Below, in pieces: positions 4,613 to 7,297 of a stretch of DNA of 7,297 nt. The DNA lies in NCBI GenBank assembly GCA_002391195.1, contig DGRZ01000020.1, positions 1 to 7,297 on the forward strand, given 5' to 3'. The notes below the pieces were generated by a model, which worked only from the letters and a program-made list of their open reading frames with translations, was not told where the DNA came from and ran no database searches. Every line of letters begins with the position of its first letter. Positions within the stretch are counted from its first letter, which is position 1. The stretch is from Fibrobacter sp. UBA4375 (lineage in GTDB: Bacteria; Fibrobacterota; Fibrobacteria; Fibrobacterales; Fibrobacteraceae). Made by a program: the position numbers and the translations under genes.

Positions 4613-6118
4613 CTACTGCTTTATAGTCGGGGCCTGGCGTGCCACAGGGGCGAGCTGCCCGTGCTTCCTAAACAGGTGCTTCACGAGCGTTCCGAATCCA
4701 CGCATCACGCGGTAGCGTTCGCGCGGGTTCTTGAGGGCCATGATTCCCTGGCGGAATATGTAGCTCGGACGCAGGTAGAACTCACGGCGGGCCTTGTCGC
4801 AAAAATCCACAAGCGCCTGGCTGCTGAGTTCGCCGCGCTGGATGGTGGTGCGGTGGAACCCGTCCTTGTCGAGCCACTGGTTGTAATCCTTTGTCTGTAA
4901 TGCACCGCTCTCGAGGGCTTCCTTGTAGGCCTCGGTTCCGGGGTACGCCATAATGGGGTAGAACTGCGCGGTGTTGGGGTTCAACTTCTTGGCGTAGTCC
5001 AGCGTCATGCGGAGAGTTTCCGGAGTGTCGCCCGGGTTACCCACCATGAAGCAGCCGTGCACCAGCAGGCCTGCCTTGCGGGCGTTCTTCGTGAATTCGA
5101 TTGCCTTGTCGGTGTTCTTCACGCCCTTGTGGATGTTCTCGAGAACCACAGGCGAAGCGCTTTCAAAACCCACGCACATCTCGCGGCCGCCCGCCTTCTT
5201 CATCAGCTTGAGCAAATCCAGCGGAACATCGGCGCGGGCGTTGCAGCTCCACGTAATCTTGAGGCCGCGTTCCAGAATCAGGTTGCAGATTTCGCGCACA
5301 TGCTCGTGACTTGCGGTGAACGTGTCGTCTTCGAAGAAGACTTCGCCCAGATCTTCGAAATTGTCCTTGATGTACTGCAGTTCGTCCACCACGTCCTTGG
5401 GCGTGCGGCGGCGGAACTTGTGGCCGTTGAGCGTCTGCGGAATCACGCAGTAGCTGCAGCGGTTCGGGCAACCGCGGCCGCTCAAGATAACGATCAGCGG
5501 GTTGAGGTTCGCGCCGTAGAAATATTTCTTGTAGCAGCTGTACAAGTGCTTGCGGTAAACTTTCGAGACCCACGGGAGTTCGTCCAGGTTCTCGATCTTC
5601 GGGCCCTCGGGCTGGAAGTCTGTGGTGCCGTCTTCCTTGCGGAAGGCGAGGCCCGCAATCTGGTTTACGGGAACACCGTCGCCGCGCAGGCTCCTTGCGA
5701 GGTTCCGGCAGGTGTAGTCCGCCTCGCCGATAATCACGAAATCGAGCGCGGGTTCCATCTCCAGGCTCTCGAGCGGTTCAGCCGTCGCGTGCGTGCCCAT
5801 GATGGCGATCTTCACGTTCGGGAGCGTATCCTTGATGGCACGCACCACCTTGAGGTCGTTCAGAATGCTCGGGGTGCTCGTGCTGCAAATGACAAGCGCC
5901 GGGTCAAACTTCTTGATGCCCTCGAGCGTCTGGGGCAAGTCCAGCTCCATCGCGGGGCTGTCAATCAGCTGAATCTCGTTGCCATCCGCCTCGGCAGTGC
6001 CGGCGGCGTAACTCAGGAACATGGGCCAGTAAAGAGTGCTCGATTTAGTCACGCAGGGGCTGCGCGACTCGCGACTGAACATCGGATGGAACGGAGGATT
6101 CAAAAAAGTAATACGCAT
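4613..6118 (-). CDS. B12-binding-domain radical SAM enzyme
   Basis: The 501-residue product has an N-terminal cobalamin-binding-like Rossmann domain (about 1-150, with MRITFLNPPF at the start, IMGTHATAEP near 106-115 and VIIGEAD near 128-134). A radical SAM barrel follows, with the cluster motif CPNRCSYC (Cys 217, 221, 224). Further barrel landmarks are EVFFEDDTF (259-267), WSCNARAD (290-297), GFESASP (317-323), CFMVGNPGDTPET (356-368) and YPIMAYPGTEAY (387-398). Such enzymes use a 4Fe-4S cluster and S-adenosylmethionine, often to methylate unreactive carbons. The classical B12 motif DxHxxG is absent, as in many enzymes of this class. The layout resembles HpnJ-type proteins, but there is no hopanoid context and I assign no substrate. 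ATG at 6118 is preferred over an upstream in-frame TTG (6130) because MRITFLNPP is the usual family start; neither has a clear Shine-Dalgarno. It is a single gene, divergent from the YwqK-like gene. Confidence 0.92.
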   Translation of the reverse strand: MRITFLNPPFHPMFSRESRSPCVTKSSTLYWPMFLSYAAGTAEADGNEIQLIDSPAMELDLPQTLEGIKKFDPALVICSTSTPSILNDLKVVRAIKDTLPNVKIAIMGTHATAEPLESLEMEPALDFVIIGEADYTCRNLARSLRGDGVPVNQIAGLAFRKEDGTTDFQPEGPKIENLDELPWVSKVYRKHLYSCYKKYFYGANLNPLIVILSGRGCPNRCSYCVIPQTLNGHKFRRRTPKDVVDELQYIKDNFEDLGEVFFEDDTFTASHEHVREICNLILERGLKITWSCNARADVPLDLLKLMKKAGGREMCVGFESASPVVLENIHKGVKNTDKAIEFTKNARKAGLLVHGCFMVGNPGDTPETLRMTLDYAKKLNPNTAQFYPIMAYPGTEAYKEALESGALQTKDYNQWLDKDGFHRTTIQRGELSSQALVDFCDKARREFYLRPSYIFRQGIMALKNPRERYRVMRGFGTLVKHLFRKHGQLAPVARQAPTIKQ

Positions 6119-6169
6119 AAGCAACTGCAAAATACATAATTCTCGACGATAAAACTACATTTATCGGTG
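6119..6169. promoter_or_regulatory. Short divergent intergenic region
   Basis: Only 51 AT-rich bases separate the divergent starts at 6118 (minus) and 6170 (plus), so the two promoters must overlap or lie partly inside the genes. I see no convincing -35/-10 pair on either strand. The plus gene has only a weak ribosome-binding match. Confidence 0.3.
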
Positions 6170-6814
6170 ATGAGAAAAGAAATTTTCGTGTTACTCCTGT
6201 GTTGCGGATTTCTCAATGCCTTCGCCGCACCTGCAAAGGCCCCGAAGAAGCCCGCGGCCAAGCCCGCATCGCAAGGCGGGGTGGTGCTGGACACCGTCCG
6301 CACTACGCTTGACGACGGGACGCTGGCCCGCCTGTACACGGTGCAGAAGGGTACCGACATCCGCGAGGGGGTTGCCTACACGTACCACCCCAACGGCAAC
6401 CTGGCGGTCGAGGCCCCGTACAAGAACGGCAAGCTCGATGGCGTGTTCAAGAGTTACTACGAAAGCGGCAAGGTCTGGCAGACCATCGGTTACAAGGAAG
6501 GAATTGAGGACGGGACCAGCACGGAATTTTACGAGAACGGAATCAAGAAATCCCGCGAGATCTACAAGATGGGCGTGCTTGACGGCGCGAGCGAAGTGTG
6601 GAGCGAACGCGGACTGCTGGTGCGCACGCTGCCCTACGTGAACGGGCAAATCCACGGTGTCGCAAAAATCTACGACGACCTCGGTGCCATCAAGGAAGAG
6701 ATGACGTTCGAGAAAGGGCTCCGCAACGGGCCGTACCGCCGCTTTACCAAGGGCGTCAAGACGCTCGAGGCGATTTTCGAAAACAACCGCTGCGTCAAGA
6801 ACTGCGACTTCTAA
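6170..6814 (+). CDS. Exported MORN-variant repeat protein (YwqK-like)
   Basis: The 214-residue product begins with a signal peptide: MRKE, a hydrophobic core IFVLLLCCGFL, then NAFA-AP as the likely cleavage site. The cysteines in the core do not fit a lipobox well, so export by signal peptidase I is preferred. A Lys/Pro/Ala-rich linker (21-36) follows. From about residue 68 there are five 24-residue repeats plus a partial sixth, each with an aromatic-rich start, a central G and an ending like NGKLDG, EGIEDG, MGVLDG, NGQIHG or KGLRNG. This is the MORN-variant pattern of YwqK-type proteins, sometimes labelled as antitoxin components without good evidence; no toxin gene is next to it. The C-terminus has two cysteines (RCVKNC), possibly a disulfide in the periplasm. 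The ATG at 6170 is preferred over the adjacent GTG at 6167. The exact role is unknown. Confidence 0.85.
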   Translation: MRKEIFVLLLCCGFLNAFAAPAKAPKKPAAKPASQGGVVLDTVRTTLDDGTLARLYTVQKGTDIREGVAYTYHPNGNLAVEAPYKNGKLDGVFKSYYESGKVWQTIGYKEGIEDGTSTEFYENGIKKSREIYKMGVLDGASEVWSERGLLVRTLPYVNGQIHGVAKIYDDLGAIKEEMTFEKGLRNGPYRRFTKGVKTLEAIFENNRCVKNCDF

Positions 6815-6830
6815 CTAGTGTGGAGTGTGA

Positions 6831-6855
6831 GGTGTGAAATGAGTAGTTTCACGCT
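6831..6855 (+). terminator. Probable terminator between convergent genes
   Basis: A stem GTGAAA (6834-6839) and TTTCAC (6847-6852) with a 7-base loop can extend by G-U and G-C pairs to 6831-6855. A pyrimidine run with CTTTTTC follows on the plus strand. It lies 17 bases after the stop of the YwqK-like gene and just outside the end of dedA, so it most likely stops the plus-strand transcript. Confidence 0.5.
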
Positions 6856-6857
6856 TT

Positions 6858-7297
6858 CTACTTTTTCGGCTTGAGCGCGCACCAGATCATGTAGCCGATA
6901 AACAATACGCCGAGCCCAACGAGCCCGATGGAAAGTTCGTGGCTGTACGCCTGAATCAGGTCCTTCTGCCCGTGGGCGATGTACCCGAGGACGGCGAGGA
7001 TGATATTCCAGAAGGTCGCGCCTATGGCGGTGTAGAGCGTGAATGCCCAGAGCTTCATCTTGGAAAGGCCCGCCGGGATAGAAATCAGCTGGCGGATTGC
7101 CGGAATGAGCCTGCCGACGAGCGTAGAGACTGCGCCGTGCTCGAGGAAGAACCTCTCGGCGTTTGTTACTTTGCCCGAATCGAGAAGCAGAAAGTGCCCC
7201 AGGCGGCTGTCTGCGAATTTGTACACAATCGGGCGCCCGAGGAGCTTCGCGAGGAAGTAGTTGATGAACGCTCCCGCGAGTGCCCCGAGGGTAGCGA
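6858..7297 (-). CDS. DedA family membrane protein, C-terminal part (cut by window edge)
   Basis: The last 145 codons of a minus-strand gene are present; the frame stays open to the window edge, beginning ATLGALAGAFINYFLAKLLG. It carries the DedA/SNARE-associated hallmark FLEHGA followed by GRLIPAIRQLISIPAGLSKM. The two arginines of R-x-x-P-x-x-R spacing correspond to those essential in E. coli YqjA/YghB (R130 and R136). Membrane segments follow (AFTLYTAIGATFWNIILAV and IGLVGLGVLFIGYMIWCAL), then a basic end, LKPKK. DedA proteins are inner-membrane proteins linked to lipid-carrier recycling and membrane potential. The acidic residues of the N-terminal half lie outside the window. It converges on the YwqK-like gene with 43 bases between stops. 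Confidence 0.93.
   Translation of the reverse strand, partial: ATLGALAGAFINYFLAKLLGRPIVYKFADSRLGHFLLLDSGKVTNAERFFLEHGAVSTLVGRLIPAIRQLISIPAGLSKMKLWAFTLYTAIGATFWNIILAVLGYIAHGQKDLIQAYSHELSIGLVGLGVLFIGYMIWCALKPKK

Noticed and set aside
5057..6139. Long plus-strand open frame of 360 codons opposite the radical SAM gene
   Set aside because: It is antisense to a gene with clear radical SAM motifs and its protein has no family-like features; the high GC third positions of the real gene create it.

Overview
The window looks like chromosomal DNA of a Gram-negative bacterium. The style of the genes, the lineage-type membrane paralogues and the short intergenic repeats made me think of Fibrobacter or a close relative. 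That is an impression, not proof: there is no rRNA or marker gene to confirm it. No phage, insertion sequence, tRNA or CRISPR array was found. The recognisable genes are core or near-core: RecO, a HIT-family hydrolase, a B12-type radical SAM enzyme, a MORN-variant (YwqK-like) exported protein and a DedA membrane protein.

Layout. The minus strand carries, in transcription order, gene A (3080-2205), gene B (2208-808), the HIT gene (782-426) and the 5' part of recO (237-1). A and B overlap by four bases (ATGA), and HIT starts 25 bases after B, so A-B-HIT may be one transcript. recO lies beyond a 188-base gap holding a palindrome and a short inverted repeat family that touches the HIT stop codon. 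A plus-strand gene for a probable PD-(D/E)XK-like nuclease (3155-4150) diverges from A. Next is a 462-base gene-free stretch with three related long-arm hairpins, a 23-base direct repeat and two poly-G tracts. The radical SAM gene (6118-4613, minus) and the YwqK-like gene (6170-6814, plus) diverge. The latter converges on dedA (minus, cut by the window edge).

The most notable part is the A/B pair. Gene A is a small protein with an N-terminal four-cysteine zinc ribbon, several membrane segments and a Ser/Thr/Asp-rich tail. Gene B is two further copies of the same module fused in frame. At the fusion point the DNA still resembles the A and B gene starts, including the ribosome-binding segment, but the old ATG is now ATA (Ile263). 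The zinc ribbon is eroded stepwise: four Cys in A, half a ribbon in B1, one Cys in B2. The locus therefore appears to record tandem gene duplication followed by fusion. I do not recognise the family and assign no function.

The other genes do not form an obvious pathway. The repeats around 313-429 and 4181-4491 are the best candidates for uncharacterised dispersed elements.
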